64,000 nt of DNA from positions 1 through 64,000 of the forward strand of contig NZ_JAUAMB010000002.1 in the NCBI RefSeq assembly GCF_031010175.1. Reading direction: 5' to 3'. Positions 17,568 through 26,899 of this stretch are shown here, one piece after another. Positions within the stretch are counted from its first letter, which is position 1, and every line of letters starts with the position of its first letter. The position numbers and the translations under genes were made by a program. The notes beneath the pieces are model-generated. The model did not search any database. It had not been told where the DNA came from and worked only from the letters and a program-made list of their open reading frames with translations. This DNA is from Halomonas sp. SpR1 (GTDB taxonomy: Bacteria; Pseudomonadota; Gammaproteobacteria; Pseudomonadales; Halomonadaceae).

Positions 17568-19685
17568 TTATTCCGGCAGGGCGTAAACCGCAATCTGATC
17601 GCCAACCTGATCTTTCAGGATGGTGTTGCCACCGGAAACAAAGGCAACATACTGGCGGCCATTGTACTCATAGACCGCGGGGTTGGAGACGGAGGGTGCC
17701 TCTGTCTGATCCGACCACAGCTCCTCACCGGTTTCCAGGGAGTAGGCACGCACCTTGGCATCCATGGAGGCGCCGATAAAGATGACGTTACCGGCGGTTA
17801 CCGCCGGGCCACCGATGGTGGGTGAGCCCCAGCTTTCCGGCATAAAGAACCCATACTGCTGCGAGGCACCTACCGGACGACGCCATTTGACATCGCCAGT
17901 GGTCATGTCAAGGGCCACCAGCTCGCCAAATGGAGGCTCCCAGCAGGGCATGCCGAGCCAGTTCTGGGCAACTTCAAGAAGAATGCCGTAGGGAGCACCT
18001 TCCTGGGAGGCAAAGCCACTCTCGTTACCTGACGCTCTCTCGGCCGACTCATACTTCTCTCGGCTAAAGAGCTTGAGGGTTTGCACAATATGGGACGTAT
18101 TGACGATGGCGGTCTGGCTTTCAGGATCAAACGCCACGCCGCCCCATTGCACACCGCCGGCCGTGATGGGATAGCCAAGCGTACCTGCGCCTTCTGTGGT
18201 GGGAGGGGTATACATGCCCTCATACCAGAGATCTTCCCAAAGCGCCGAGCATTCGCCGAAGCCGACTGCATCGGCAAGCGCCCAAACCTTGGGCTTTTCT
18301 GATTGATCAAGCAGCGGCGCGGGTTTTGTAGGGAATGGCTGCGTCGGCGCATAGACTTCTCCGTCGACGTTTCCATCGCCGCCAGGTACCGGGCGTTCCT
18401 CGATGGGCCATACGTCCTCGCCCGTCTCACGATTCACGACAAACAAGAAGCCCATTTTGGTCGCCTGGATCAGCGCTGGAATTTCCTCGCCATCCACAGT
18501 GATGTCCATGAGCGTAGGGGCGGCGTTAATGTCGTAATCCCAGATATCGTGATGCACCCACTGACGTGACCAGACCACTTCACCGGTCTCGATATCCAGG
18601 GCGGTGGTCGAGGTAGCTAACGGTACCTCTTCGGTACGATTACCGCCCCAGAAGTTTGGCGAGGGAGACGAGACGGGTAAATAGACCAAGCCGAGTTCCT
18701 CGTCGGCGGACATGTGTGTCCAGACATTGGCGGTACCGCTCTGCTCGCGCATCTCGTCACTCAGCGCCTGGAAGGTCCATTCCCGTTCGCCAGTACGTGC
18801 ATTGATCGAGAAAACGGTGCCGGGCGGTGCCTGTTCATAGGCCCAATCCATTCCCGCCCAGCCAAGAATCAAACGGTCACCGACCACGGTGGGCGGTTGC
18901 AGCAGCGACAACGGCCACTTGTCGTGGGTGTCGTTCCACTGGTTGACGTTAAGTACGCCGTTGTCGGCAAACCCTTCGCACAGTTCGCCGCTATCCGCAT
19001 CCAGGGCAAAAAGTTGGGCATCCATGGTGCCCATATAGACAATTTTCTGGCAGGCCTCGCCCTCCACGGGATTATCGGCTTCCCAGTAGGCGACGCCGCG
19101 ATTCTTCAAGACGGGCTGTGTCAGCGCTTCGAGTGAGGATTGGGTATCAAAACTCCACTTTTCTTCTCCCGTGGCCGGATTGTATGCAATAAGCCGATAA
19201 AAAGGAGTGCCAATATAGAGGGTGTCATTGGCGAATACCGGGGTGGCAGACCAAACAGTGGCCGGTAATTCGCCCGAGCCGTCGGCGACATCACCCGTAT
19301 GCACTTCCCAGACTTTTTCCAACTCCCCGACATTATCGGCATTGATCTGATCCAGAGGGCTGTATTTCTGAGCGTTGAGCTGACCGTGGAAGCTATCCCA
19401 GGTGGGCTCGCCAGGGACTAGCGGGACGGGCGTGGCGCTCACCTCTTCTTGCTGGGCACTACTCTCCTGTTCCTCTGACTGTTCCTGTTCTGCCGAAGGT
19501 TCTTGAACTTCTGGCTGCGTTTGTTCCGCTGATTGTTCTTGAGTCTCTGGCAGTGCCTGTCCAGCTGCCGGATCCTGTGCCAGTAGGGGCAAGGGGGTAA
19601 TGTAAATTGTCAGAGCGGTAACCGCGCCTAAACCAGTCGTAATGGATTTAAACGGAGTGCTTGTGGCGGATAAAAAAGTCGTCAT
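17568..19685 (-). CDS. secreted PQQ-dependent dehydrogenase, Gcd-type catalytic domain
   Basis: This 705-residue quinoprotein has the eight-bladed propeller of the membrane glucose dehydrogenase/quinate dehydrogenase (Gcd/QuiA) family. It should oxidise a sugar, polyol or quinate-like substrate in the periplasm using PQQ. An apparent signal peptide (cleavage near residue 36) precedes a Glu/Gln/Ser-rich linker (about 40-90). The propeller then begins with a Gcd-like block (KYSPLDQINADNVGELEKVW). Family catalytic features are intact: WGGNRT (346-351), HHDIWDYD (378-385) and the PQQ-contacting lysine K410. The five-helix membrane domain normally fused to this propeller is missing; instead a 121-residue membrane protein is encoded immediately upstream. 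Substrate cannot be told, and no PQQ synthesis genes are in the window. Confidence 0.9.
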   Translation of the reverse strand: MTTFLSATSTPFKSITTGLGAVTALTIYITPLPLLAQDPAAGQALPETQEQSAEQTQPEVQEPSAEQEQSEEQESSAQQEEVSATPVPLVPGEPTWDSFHGQLNAQKYSPLDQINADNVGELEKVWEVHTGDVADGSGELPATVWSATPVFANDTLYIGTPFYRLIAYNPATGEEKWSFDTQSSLEALTQPVLKNRGVAYWEADNPVEGEACQKIVYMGTMDAQLFALDADSGELCEGFADNGVLNVNQWNDTHDKWPLSLLQPPTVVGDRLILGWAGMDWAYEQAPPGTVFSINARTGEREWTFQALSDEMREQSGTANVWTHMSADEELGLVYLPVSSPSPNFWGGNRTEEVPLATSTTALDIETGEVVWSRQWVHHDIWDYDINAAPTLMDITVDGEEIPALIQATKMGFLFVVNRETGEDVWPIEERPVPGGDGNVDGEVYAPTQPFPTKPAPLLDQSEKPKVWALADAVGFGECSALWEDLWYEGMYTPPTTEGAGTLGYPITAGGVQWGGVAFDPESQTAIVNTSHIVQTLKLFSREKYESAERASGNESGFASQEGAPYGILLEVAQNWLGMPCWEPPFGELVALDMTTGDVKWRRPVGASQQYGFFMPESWGSPTIGGPAVTAGNVIFIGASMDAKVRAYSLETGEELWSDQTEAPSVSNPAVYEYNGRQYVAFVSGGNTILKDQVGDQIAVYALPE

Positions 19686-19695
19686 GAGCGGCTCC

Positions 19696-20061
19696 TCAGG
19701 AGTGGGTGGGGCGTGCGTGGTGTGCAGGGCGAAACAGATCGAGAATCAGGCCAATAAGACCGACCACCATCGCAACGCAGATCCACCACTGATGTAGTAG
19801 CATTGCGGCGAAAAATGTACCGGCGAGCCCTATCAGAATAAGCGCTCTCAGTGCGATGGTAGCACCGCGCGTTTTTGCTTTTACGAGCAATAGCGCCATC
19901 ACCGCAAGGGCTAGACAGGACACGATGGGTACCAGGGCTCCGAGTGTGCCGGTAACGCCGGTCAGAGGTGTGAAATAGGCATAAAGTGCGATAGCTAGTC
20001 CGACGAGTGAGGCGATCAAAAGTACGAAAGCGCCCGACCTGGACGAGGGGGATAGAGACAT
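19696..20061 (-). CDS. four-helix membrane protein, likely detached membrane domain of the PQQ dehydrogenase
   Basis: This 121-residue protein consists almost entirely of four hydrophobic helices (about 11-30, 37-59, 67-88 and 89-109) with a histidine-containing basic tail. It ends 10 bases before the PQQ dehydrogenase start, so the two are almost certainly one operon. Gcd and QuiA enzymes carry an N-terminal membrane domain of similar size that anchors them and passes electrons to ubiquinone. I infer that this is that domain as a separate polypeptide. Detailed residue conservation with Gcd is weak by eye, so a generic membrane protein cannot be excluded. Confidence 0.65.
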   Translation of the reverse strand: MSLSPSSRSGAFVLLIASLVGLAIALYAYFTPLTGVTGTLGALVPIVSCLALAVMALLLVKAKTRGATIALRALILIGLAGTFFAAMLLHQWWICVAMVVGLIGLILDLFRPAHHARPTHS

Positions 20062-20311
20062 AACGCTATGGCCTCCTGCTGAGTGAGTTGCTCGACATTG
20101 AGGTTAACCCAACGCCAGAAGTCGTTAGAGCTATTAAAGTTAGCAGAAAACGAGTCGTTACGATTTTGAGGGCCGCGATATAAACAAATGTTGAAATGCG
20201 CAGCTCCCTTCTCCTTTCAGTGAGTAGTAAGCCTTGCACAAGCGCTTATCTCTGGTTTCACTTTGATTTGAATTTTGAAACGCCTCAGTGCTGCTATTTC
20301 TTTAATATGCG
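20062..20311. other. 250-base gap holding the PQQ dehydrogenase operon promoter
   Basis: No gene is supported here. The region lies between the start of the PQQ dehydrogenase operon and the end of epmB, both on the minus strand, so the operon's promoter should be in it. It is visibly more A/T-rich than its surroundings. I see no clear terminator for epmB and no confident -35/-10 pair. Confidence 0.4.
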
Positions 20312-21346
20312 TCACAACGGCGTTTTGCTCTCTCTGCCGGGAATTTCCCGCACCAGCCGTGGCATCAAGAACCCCGGTAAATAATCGCGTAGTTGAGCAA
20401 CGAGCTCACGTGCTTCACTATCCGGCACATCAAAATGCGCAGCGCCCTGCACGGGGTCGAGTACGTGCAGGTAGTAGGGCAAAATGCCTGCTTCAAATAG
20501 CCGTTCCGACAGTGTAGCTAAGGTTGTCACGTCGTCGTTAACATCACGCAGCAGTACGCTCTGGTTGAGTAGTGTGGCACCTGCCTGTTTGAGGCGCGCG
20601 CAGGCGTCGACCACTGCCTGGTCAATCTCGTTGGCGTGGTTGATATGCAGCACCACGACTTTTTGTAAGCGGGTCGATGCCAGCCAGCCAAGGAGGGCGT
20701 CGTCAACCCGGTCGGGAATCACCACCGGCAGGCGGGTATGAATGCGCAGCCGTTTAAGATGCGGGATGCTTTCTAACTGTTCCACCAACCATGCCAACTG
20801 GCGGTCATTGGCGGCCAGCGGATCGCCGCCAGAGAGAATCGCCTCGTGAATTGTGGTGTCGCTGCGTAGGTAGTCGAGTGCTTCCTGCCACTGGGCCCTG
20901 GAGGGCGAGTTGTCGCTGTAAGGGAAATGGCGGCGAAAGCAGTAGCGGCAGTTGATCGCACAGTTAGGGCTGGCGATCAGCAGCACCCGGCCTGCATATT
21001 TATGAATCAGCCCTTTGGCGGGACGGTGCTGGGCTTCTTCAAGCGGGTCGTCGACGTAGCCATGGGGCGTAAGCGCTTCTTCGCCTAGCGGAATCACTTG
21101 GCGCAGCAATGGGTCGTTTATGTCGGCATAGGCTATCCTGTTGAGGTACGCCTCAGGCACACATACGTCAAACAGTTCGTGGCCTATTTGGGCGCCCGCC
21201 AGCCAATCGCGGCTTAGTCCCAGCCGTTCACATAGGATTTGCGGATCGCGAATGGCATTGGAAAGCTGCTGCTGCCAAGTAGGTTGATCCATTGAGTGGC
21301 GATGGCTTTGCGTTTCAGACGCGGCAATAATGATGTTCTCCTGCAA
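20312..21346 (-). CDS. epmB: EF-P lysine 2,3-aminomutase (EpmB)
   Basis: EpmB is a radical-SAM enzyme converting (S)-alpha-lysine to (R)-beta-lysine, the donor that EpmA attaches to elongation factor P. The 344 residues match EpmB. The radical-SAM cysteines are C129, C133 and C136 in CAINCRYCFRRHF. The SGGDPL motif follows. The TTG start at 21346 is favoured because a near-perfect ggagg site precedes it by six bases; the next candidate, ATG at 21292, has no such site. The gene is divergent from efp, its substrate gene, 163 bases away. Confidence 0.95.
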   Translation of the reverse strand: MQENIIIAASETQSHRHSMDQPTWQQQLSNAIRDPQILCERLGLSRDWLAGAQIGHELFDVCVPEAYLNRIAYADINDPLLRQVIPLGEEALTPHGYVDDPLEEAQHRPAKGLIHKYAGRVLLIASPNCAINCRYCFRRHFPYSDNSPSRAQWQEALDYLRSDTTIHEAILSGGDPLAANDRQLAWLVEQLESIPHLKRLRIHTRLPVVIPDRVDDALLGWLASTRLQKVVVLHINHANEIDQAVVDACARLKQAGATLLNQSVLLRDVNDDVTTLATLSERLFEAGILPYYLHVLDPVQGAAHFDVPDSEARELVAQLRDYLPGFLMPRLVREIPGRESKTPL

Positions 21347-21509
21347 AAAGCCCTCCTTCGGGTTATCATGCGCGCACTTATTTAACGACGCCCTTTACAA
21401 CGCTGCTGGCATATAGCTGTTGGTATATAAACATGCTGTCAGCGGCAAAGTAGGGCTTCGCGCACCACCTGTTGAAACAAATAACTGAAATGGATGATTG
21501 AGAGACATT

Positions 21510-22076
21510 ATGGCGAACTATTCTACCAACGAATTCAAGGCCGGTCTGAAAGTAATGCTCGATGGCGACCCTTGCTCGATCGTTGAGAACGAGCTGGTCA
21601 AGCCGGGTAAAGGCCAGGCGTTTAACCGCGTCAAGCTGCGTAACCTGATGACTGGCCGTGTCGGTGAGCGGACTTTTAAATCCGGTGACTCGCTGGAAGG
21701 TGCTGATGTCATGGATTTGGAGATGGAGTATCTCTACAACGACGGTGACATGTGGCACTTTATGAAGACCGATGGCTCCTTCGAGCAGTATGCGGTGGAG
21801 AAGAAAGCCTTGGGTGATACCGAGAAGTGGCTTAAGGAGCAGGTGCCTTATGTCATTACGCTTTGGAATGACAAGGCAATCTCCGTCACGCCGCCCAACT
21901 TCATTGAGTTGGAAGTCGTCGAAACGGATCCCGGCTTGAAAGGCGATACCGCTCAGGGCGGCTCTAAACCTGCGACCCTGTCGTCCGGTGCTGTTGTTCG
22001 CGTTCCATTGTTTATCAATCAGGGCGAAGTGTTGAAAATTGATACCCGCAGTGGCGACTACGTTTCCCGCGCGTAA
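21510..22076 (+). CDS. efp: translation elongation factor P (EF-P)
   Basis: EF-P relieves ribosome stalling at consecutive prolines. The 188 residues match the E. coli length exactly. The modified lysine is K34 in the loop PGKGQ, the type acted on by EpmA/EpmB rather than the rhamnosylated-arginine type of some pseudomonads. KOW-like and two OB domains follow, ending in [11 protein letters not shown]. The ATG at 21510 gives the standard [12 protein letters not shown] start. The gene is flanked by epmB (divergent) and epmA (same strand) and has its own terminator. Confidence 0.98.
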   Translation: MANYSTNEFKAGLKVMLDGDPCSIVENELVKPGKGQAFNRVKLRNLMTGRVGERTFKSGDSLEGADVMDLEMEYLYNDGDMWHFMKTDGSFEQYAVEKKALGDTEKWLKEQVPYVITLWNDKAISVTPPNFIELEVVETDPGLKGDTAQGGSKPATLSSGAVVRVPLFINQGEVLKIDTRSGDYVSRA

Positions 22077-22102
22077 TGACTTTTCACTACTAGCCCTATC
22101 TG

Positions 22103-22131
22103 ATGGCCACGCCTTGTGCGTGGCCATTTTT
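22103..22131 (+). terminator. rho-independent terminator after efp
   Basis: A perfect 10 bp stem (atggccacgc / gcgtggccat, loop cttgt) is followed by a run of Ts. It lies 26 bases after the efp stop and just before epmA, so EF-P, which is needed in large amounts, is probably transcribed mainly as a single gene. Confidence 0.9.
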
Positions 22132-22161
22132 ACTTGGGAATCGTGGGTCTAAGGAGTAGTG

Positions 22162-23142
22162 ATGGCCATTGACTGGCAACCCTCAGCGTCTCTTGAAACG
22201 CTCCGCGCTCGTGCGCGGTTAATGGCTAAAGTGCGGGCTTTTTTTGCCCAGCGTGATGTGCTGGAAGTGGAAACCCCGGTGCTGGGGCAGGGGGGCAGCA
22301 CGGATGTGCATTTGGTATCGCTGCACGCCTTGGCCCGCACGGACAAAGGGCAGCGCCGCCTGTGGTTGCAAACCTCCCCTGAATTCCATATGAAGCGCTT
22401 GCTCGCAGCGGGCAGTGGGCCGATCTTTCAGCTCGCGAAGAGCTTTCGTGACGGTGAAATCGGCGCTCGCCACAATATCGAGTTCACTATGTTGGAGTGG
22501 TATCGGCCTCAGTTTTCGCTGGATCAGTTGATTGATGAGACAGCTACTCTAATTATGTCGGTGCTACCCAGCTTCCCCGGCCCGCTTGTGCATTATCGCT
22601 ACCGGGAGCTATTTCATACTTACGTAGAGGTTGATCCATTCACGACGTCGCTAGAGAGACTTCGAGCGATAGCTGCGGAGCGGGCGCACATGCCTGCCCA
22701 ATCCTTGGCTGACGAAGGTCGCGATACCTGCCTTGACCTATTGATGAGTGTGGTGATCGAGCCGCAGCTAGGCCAGCATGAACTCAGCGTGGTGGTTGAT
22801 TATCCGGCCAGTCAGGCGGCCTTGGCGCGCCGCCACCAAGATGCTGACGGTGAATGGGTCGCTTCCCGCTTTGAGGTCTATCTAAACGGCATTGAGTTGG
22901 CGAACGGCTACGATGAGCTGACGGAAGCCGCTGAACAGCGCGCACGTTTTGCGCATGATAATGCTGAGCGTCGCCGTTTAGGGTTGCAGGAGGTTGACGT
23001 GGATGAGCGTCTCCTGGCCGCCCTTGAGCACGGAATGCCCGAAGGCGCTGGGGTGGCGCTGGGGATTGATCGTTTGATTCAGTTGGCACTGGGCAAAGCA
23101 CGTCTCGAAGACGTGCTGGCCTTCTCAACGCCTAATTGCTAG
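22162..23142 (+). CDS. epmA: EF-P--(R)-beta-lysine ligase (EpmA/GenX)
   Basis: EpmA is a lysyl-tRNA-synthetase paralogue that attaches (R)-beta-lysine to K34 of EF-P. The 326 residues contain only the class II synthetase catalytic core. Motif 2 is visible ([25 protein letters not shown], seen from about residue 95 in short blocks), and motif 3 (GVALGIDRL) lies near the C-terminus. The N-terminal anticodon-binding OB domain of LysS is absent, as expected. ATG 22162 follows aaggag by five bases. Its stop overlaps the stop of convergent psd by four bases. Confidence 0.96.
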   Translation: MAIDWQPSASLETLRARARLMAKVRAFFAQRDVLEVETPVLGQGGSTDVHLVSLHALARTDKGQRRLWLQTSPEFHMKRLLAAGSGPIFQLAKSFRDGEIGARHNIEFTMLEWYRPQFSLDQLIDETATLIMSVLPSFPGPLVHYRYRELFHTYVEVDPFTTSLERLRAIAAERAHMPAQSLADEGRDTCLDLLMSVVIEPQLGQHELSVVVDYPASQAALARRHQDADGEWVASRFEVYLNGIELANGYDELTEAAEQRARFAHDNAERRRLGLQEVDVDERLLAALEHGMPEGAGVALGIDRLIQLALGKARLEDVLAFSTPNC

Positions 23143-23990
23143 TAACCACCGGTATGAGTCATATCACCTAGCGACGATCCCATGCTGACCATGGTGCCGG
23201 GGGGGATTTCTGCGAAATTGACCTGGTTGGCAAAGCACATGACCACCGTGGAGCCGAGCTTGAAGCGGCCCATCTCGGCGCCTTTCTCTAGCATGATCGG
23301 TTGGCCAAACTGCATGCGCTGAGGTTCTCCGGAAAGCGGCGTTACTTGCCCCGACCACACGGTCTCGATAGCAGCAACGATCATTGCACCGACCAATACC
23401 ATCGCCATGGGGCCTTGCTCGGTGTCAAAGATACATACCAAGCGCTCGTTGCGGGCAAAAAGGCCCGGCACGTAGTTGGCGGTGGCTTGGTTAACCGAGA
23501 ACAGCCGCCCTGGGACGTAGATCATTTCGCGCAGGGTACCGGTCGCAGGCATGTGCACCCGGTGGTAGTCCCGTGGGGAGAGGTAAACGGTGGCAAAGCT
23601 ACCGCCGAGAAACTCTTCTGCCAGCGCGGTATCGCCGCCGAGCAGGGTTTGGGCGGAGTAGGTGTGGCCTTTGGCTTGCACCAGTTGTCCGGCCTGCAGG
23701 CGTCCGTATTGGGAGAGCGTGCCATCGGCAGGGGATAGGATGCCTTCACCAAGGGGGCGGGCATCGGCTTTTAGCGCGCGGGTGAAGAAGTCATTAAAGG
23801 TGGCGTAGGCGGTGGGGTCGGGTTCCAGCGCCTGGCTCATATCGACATTAAAGCGTTTGATAAACGCCTTGATCAGGGTGTCTTTTACCCAGCGGTTATC
23901 GCACTGGGCGAACTTGCCGGTCAAGCGCGATAGCGCGTGATGAGGCAAAGGGTATTGGAGTAGCGAAAAGGCTTTTTGGGAAAAGGTCAC
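23139..23990 (-). CDS. psd: phosphatidylserine decarboxylase proenzyme (Psd)
   Basis: Psd decarboxylates phosphatidylserine to phosphatidylethanolamine at the inner membrane. It self-cleaves before the serine of LGST to create a pyruvoyl cofactor. From the GTG at 23990 the protein has 283 residues. It shows catalytic D89 (SPADG), H146 ([11 protein letters not shown]) and the cleavage site G246/S247 in KLGSTVV. I chose the GTG because it gives the usual gammaproteobacterial N-terminus (a short lead-in to [14 protein letters not shown]). The frame is open to 24185, but that extension runs through the palindromic repeat and is not Psd-like. The ribosome binding site at the GTG is weak. Confidence 0.9.
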   Translation of the reverse strand: MTFSQKAFSLLQYPLPHHALSRLTGKFAQCDNRWVKDTLIKAFIKRFNVDMSQALEPDPTAYATFNDFFTRALKADARPLGEGILSPADGTLSQYGRLQAGQLVQAKGHTYSAQTLLGGDTALAEEFLGGSFATVYLSPRDYHRVHMPATGTLREMIYVPGRLFSVNQATANYVPGLFARNERLVCIFDTEQGPMAMVLVGAMIVAAIETVWSGQVTPLSGEPQRMQFGQPIMLEKGAEMGRFKLGSTVVMCFANQVNFAEIPPGTMVSMGSSLGDMTHTGGY

Positions 23991-24107
23991 AATAATATCT
24001 TCGTAGCAGTGGCTAAAAGCCTGAATGAGCTGACATAAACGGCTCTGGCTATCTGAGCGGCTCTGTGCAAGAACAGGTTTCCGCGAGGGCGCTGTGAACC
24101 CGTCCTT

Positions 24108-24191
24108 GGGCGCTACTTTTGCCATCTGACCGCCATGGATGGCGGAAATGCCGGAATGGTATGGAACATATTCCGGCCATGGCAAAAGACC
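24108..24191. repeat. 84 bp palindromic interspersed repeat, copy 2
   Basis: This is the better-preserved partner of 121-205. Outer inverted repeats are ttttgccat and atggcaaaa. Inside are a ccgcc/ggcgg hairpin and a perfect 8 bp hairpin (gccggaat / attccggc). It sits in the 261-base gap between psd and the rhodanese gene, immediately upstream of psd, where it creates a false N-terminal extension of the psd frame. It may act as a transcript-stabilising or attenuating structure, as REP elements can. Confidence 0.78.
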
Positions 24192-24251
24192 CTCGCTTCA
24201 GCCTGTTTTTGCACAACGTTAGTCCTAATGGCATAACACTCTTTTAATGGC

Positions 24252-25094
24252 TTACTTCTCAATCGGTGTATCGTCGCGGTTGCCCCATTCACCCCAGGAG
24301 CCTGCGTAGCCGCGCATATTGAAGCCCAAAGCTTTGCCCACCAGCCAAGTAAAACTGCTGCGGTGGTGGCTCTGGCAGTGGGTGGCAATTTCCATGTCGG
24401 GGGTGAGGCCGAGGGCGCCTAGCTCGGTGATCAGCTCGGCGTAATCGCGTATGCGCAGTGCGCGATTGCGATCCATGGCGTTAAGCCAATCCATGTTCAC
24501 CGCACCAGGGATGTGGCCCAGGTGCTTGTTGTTACCGCGCACGCCATCGTACTCATCCTTGGAGCGCGCATCCCACACCGCAAACTGCTTATCGTCAAGC
24601 TTCTCTTTGATCTCGTCGTAAGTGATCAGGGCATGGGGGTTGAGAATCTCCGCCTGGTATTCGCTGGGCGATGGAGCGGTTGTTTCGCTGCTCTCCTCCA
24701 GGCCCGCGGCGCGCCAGGCGTGGATGCCGCCGTTCAAGTAGGAGTAGCGCGTATGGCCAATCAGGTCTAGCGTCCATAGCAGGCGCGCCGCCCAGCCGCC
24801 GCCTTCGTCGTCGTAAGCCACTACGTGGGTATCGCGGGTCAGGCCTAAGGCACTAAACAGTCTTGATAGCGCATCTACATCGGGAACGTCACTGGGTACT
24901 GGCCCTTCGCCGCGCATCAAGTAGCGGAAGTCGAGGAATATAGCGCCGGGCACATGGCCCTGGCGATAGCTGTCGCCGTTGACCGGCACATCGATAATCA
25001 GCAGCTCAGGATTATCCAGGTGCTCCTGCAGTTGTTCAGGCTCAACGATCAGTGGCAGCAGATTGGCTTCCGACGATTGGCGCTCAATACTCAT
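24252..25094 (-). CDS. rhodanese-type sulfurtransferase (RhdA-like)
   Basis: This 280-residue two-domain sulfurtransferase has an inactive N-terminal and an active C-terminal rhodanese domain. The catalytic cysteine is C240 in the loop CQSHHRS. That loop resembles the CQTHHRS loop of Azotobacter vinelandii RhdA rather than the CGSGVTA loop of mercaptopyruvate sulfurtransferases. Thiosulfate:cyanide sulfurtransferase activity, or sulfur delivery, is therefore the best guess. The C-terminal GYAGSWGEWGNRDDTPIEK is typical of this subgroup. It lies 18 bases after rsgA on the same strand and is probably co-transcribed with it. Confidence 0.92.
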   Translation of the reverse strand: MSIERQSSEANLLPLIVEPEQLQEHLDNPELLIIDVPVNGDSYRQGHVPGAIFLDFRYLMRGEGPVPSDVPDVDALSRLFSALGLTRDTHVVAYDDEGGGWAARLLWTLDLIGHTRYSYLNGGIHAWRAAGLEESSETTAPSPSEYQAEILNPHALITYDEIKEKLDDKQFAVWDARSKDEYDGVRGNNKHLGHIPGAVNMDWLNAMDRNRALRIRDYAELITELGALGLTPDMEIATHCQSHHRSSFTWLVGKALGFNMRGYAGSWGEWGNRDDTPIEK

Positions 25095-25112
25095 GGGTAA
25101 CTCCTGTAAGCG

Positions 25113-26132
25113 TTAGCTGTCTAGGCTATCGAGAATGCGCCGATAGCTGGCAAAGCGTGCTGGATGAATCTTGCCTGCCTCGACCGCTGCGAGTAAAGCG
25201 CAGCCGGGCTCATTACGATGTCTGCAGTCACGGAAGCGGCAGTAACCAATATAGTCGTGAAACTCAATAAAGCCGTCAGTGACCTCCTGCTCATTGAGGT
25301 GAACCAAACCAAACTCGCGAATGCCCGGTGAGTCGATCAGGTCGCCGTCGGCCACCTCGGCGCGACTCATGGTGTAGAGGCGTGCCGTGGTGGTGGTGTG
25401 GGTACCTTTGCGGGAGTCCTCCGAGAGCGCGCCAATACGCAGTGTCTCGTCGGGTAGCAGTAGATCGATTAATGATGACTTGCCTACGCCGCTTTGGCCA
25501 ACAAACACAGAGGTACGACCTTCAAGTTGGCTGCGCAGCTCGTCTAGCCCCGTTTCTGTTGCGGTGGTGGTGCGAACGACGGGGTAGCCCAAATCGCGAT
25601 AACGCTCGAGTAGTTTACCAAGCTCGCCACCATCTTCCGGCAGTAGGTCGGTTTTATTGAGCACTAGCACCGGCGCAATGCCGGTGGCTTCGGCGGCGAC
25701 CAGGTAGCGGTCGATTAGGTTGGCGTGGGGCGCGGGTTCCACCGCGAACACGATCAACAGCTGGTCAATGTTGGCGGCCACCGGTTTGAGCAGGCCGCGG
25801 GCGTCGGGGCGCTTAAGCACGCTGTCGCGCTCTTCCCGCGCCACCACCACGCCCGAGCCTTCTTGACCGGCGCGCCATATGACGCGGTCGCCAGTGACCA
25901 GGCCGTCCAGATTGGCGCGTAAGTGGCAGCGCACCGGTTCATTGTCGCTGTTGCGGACTTCAAGGGTGCGCCCGAAGTGGGCGACAACGCGGCCCGGCTG
26001 TTCGGCGCCATATTCGCCAGCGGCGAGTTTTTCAGCGTCCTGCACATCGCGCTTTTCCGCACGCTGGGCCCGTTCTGACTGGACTTTATCGACGCGCCAC
26101 TGCTGCTGGCGACTTAATTTACGTTTGCTCAT
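25113..26132 (-). CDS. rsgA: ribosome small-subunit GTPase RsgA
   Basis: RsgA is a circularly permuted GTPase that checks late 30S maturation. The 339 residues contain an OB domain, the permuted GTPase (NKTDLL as G4 before the P-loop GQSGVGKSSL) and a C-terminal zinc knuckle (CRFRDCRHRNEPGC). The ATG at 26132 gives the normal MSKRKLSRQQQ start; a GTG six bases upstream is possible but not family-like. It is divergent from orn, as in many gammaproteobacteria. Confidence 0.96.
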   Translation of the reverse strand: MSKRKLSRQQQWRVDKVQSERAQRAEKRDVQDAEKLAAGEYGAEQPGRVVAHFGRTLEVRNSDNEPVRCHLRANLDGLVTGDRVIWRAGQEGSGVVVAREERDSVLKRPDARGLLKPVAANIDQLLIVFAVEPAPHANLIDRYLVAAEATGIAPVLVLNKTDLLPEDGGELGKLLERYRDLGYPVVRTTTATETGLDELRSQLEGRTSVFVGQSGVGKSSLIDLLLPDETLRIGALSEDSRKGTHTTTTARLYTMSRAEVADGDLIDSPGIREFGLVHLNEQEVTDGFIEFHDYIGYCRFRDCRHRNEPGCALLAAVEAGKIHPARFASYRRILDSLDS

Positions 26133-26301
26133 GACCACCTGATGATCGTTACAATAGCGGTCATTGTACCTACCAACGATGTGATTGTACTTAGCAAAGA
26201 TGCCATCAGGTTGCCAAGCTCTTCTTTATAGCTGCTTGATGGGCCTATTTAAGGCACACTTACATGATGTTAATGGTCATTTGGGTAAAGGAATAACGGT
26301 A

Positions 26302-26895
26302 ATGAGCAACGAAAAGACGGATGCAGCGGCGCCACGAGATGATCTGCTGGTGTGGATTGATCTAGAAATGACCGGCCTGGATCCTAATAAAGAACGCATT
26401 ATTGAAGTCGCCACACTGATTACCGATGCGGATTTGAATGTGGTAGCGGAGGGGCCGGTGATTGCGGTGAAGCAGCCCGATAGCCTGCTGGCACAGATGG
26501 ATGACTGGAATCAGAAAACCCACGGCGAATCAGGTTTGGTGGCACGGGTAAAAGCCAGCAAGGTAGAAACTGCAGAAGCTGAGCACCAAACCCTGGCGTT
26601 TCTACACCAGTACGCGGTGGCGGGTTCGTCGCCCATGTGCGGCAACAGCATCCATCAGGATCGACGTTTTTTGGAGCGTGAGATGCCTGCACTGCTCGAC
26701 TTTTTCCACTACCGCAATCTTGATGTATCGACCATAAAAGAGGTCGCCAAACGCTGGAACCCTGGTGCGCTGGCGGGCTTTAGTAAGCAGAATGTGCACT
26801 TGGCCATGGACGATATTAAAGAGTCGATTGCTGAGCTGGCTCACTACCGCAATACGTTTTTACGTGTTGACCAAAGCAGCGACGAAGAAGAGTAA
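26302..26895 (+). CDS. orn: oligoribonuclease (Orn)
   Basis: Orn is the DEDD 3'-5' exonuclease that degrades short RNA oligomers, including pGpG from cyclic-di-GMP turnover. The 197 residues show the first acidic pair D20 and E22 in [10 protein letters not shown] and the final [11 protein letters not shown] block with the catalytic HxxxD. The ATG at 26302 follows aaaggaat. An upstream in-frame extension from 26185 overlaps the divergent rsgA promoter region and is not family-like. The stop is five bases from the end of the convergent queG. Confidence 0.97.
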   Translation: MSNEKTDAAAPRDDLLVWIDLEMTGLDPNKERIIEVATLITDADLNVVAEGPVIAVKQPDSLLAQMDDWNQKTHGESGLVARVKASKVETAEAEHQTLAFLHQYAVAGSSPMCGNSIHQDRRFLEREMPALLDFFHYRNLDVSTIKEVAKRWNPGALAGFSKQNVHLAMDDIKESIAELAHYRNTFLRVDQSSDEEE

Positions 26896-26899
26896 GCGG

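Noticed and set aside
21378-22127. 249-codon open frame antisense to efp
   Set aside because: It mirrors the whole of efp, has no ribosome binding site and reads as an arbitrary composition, so it is a shadow of efp.
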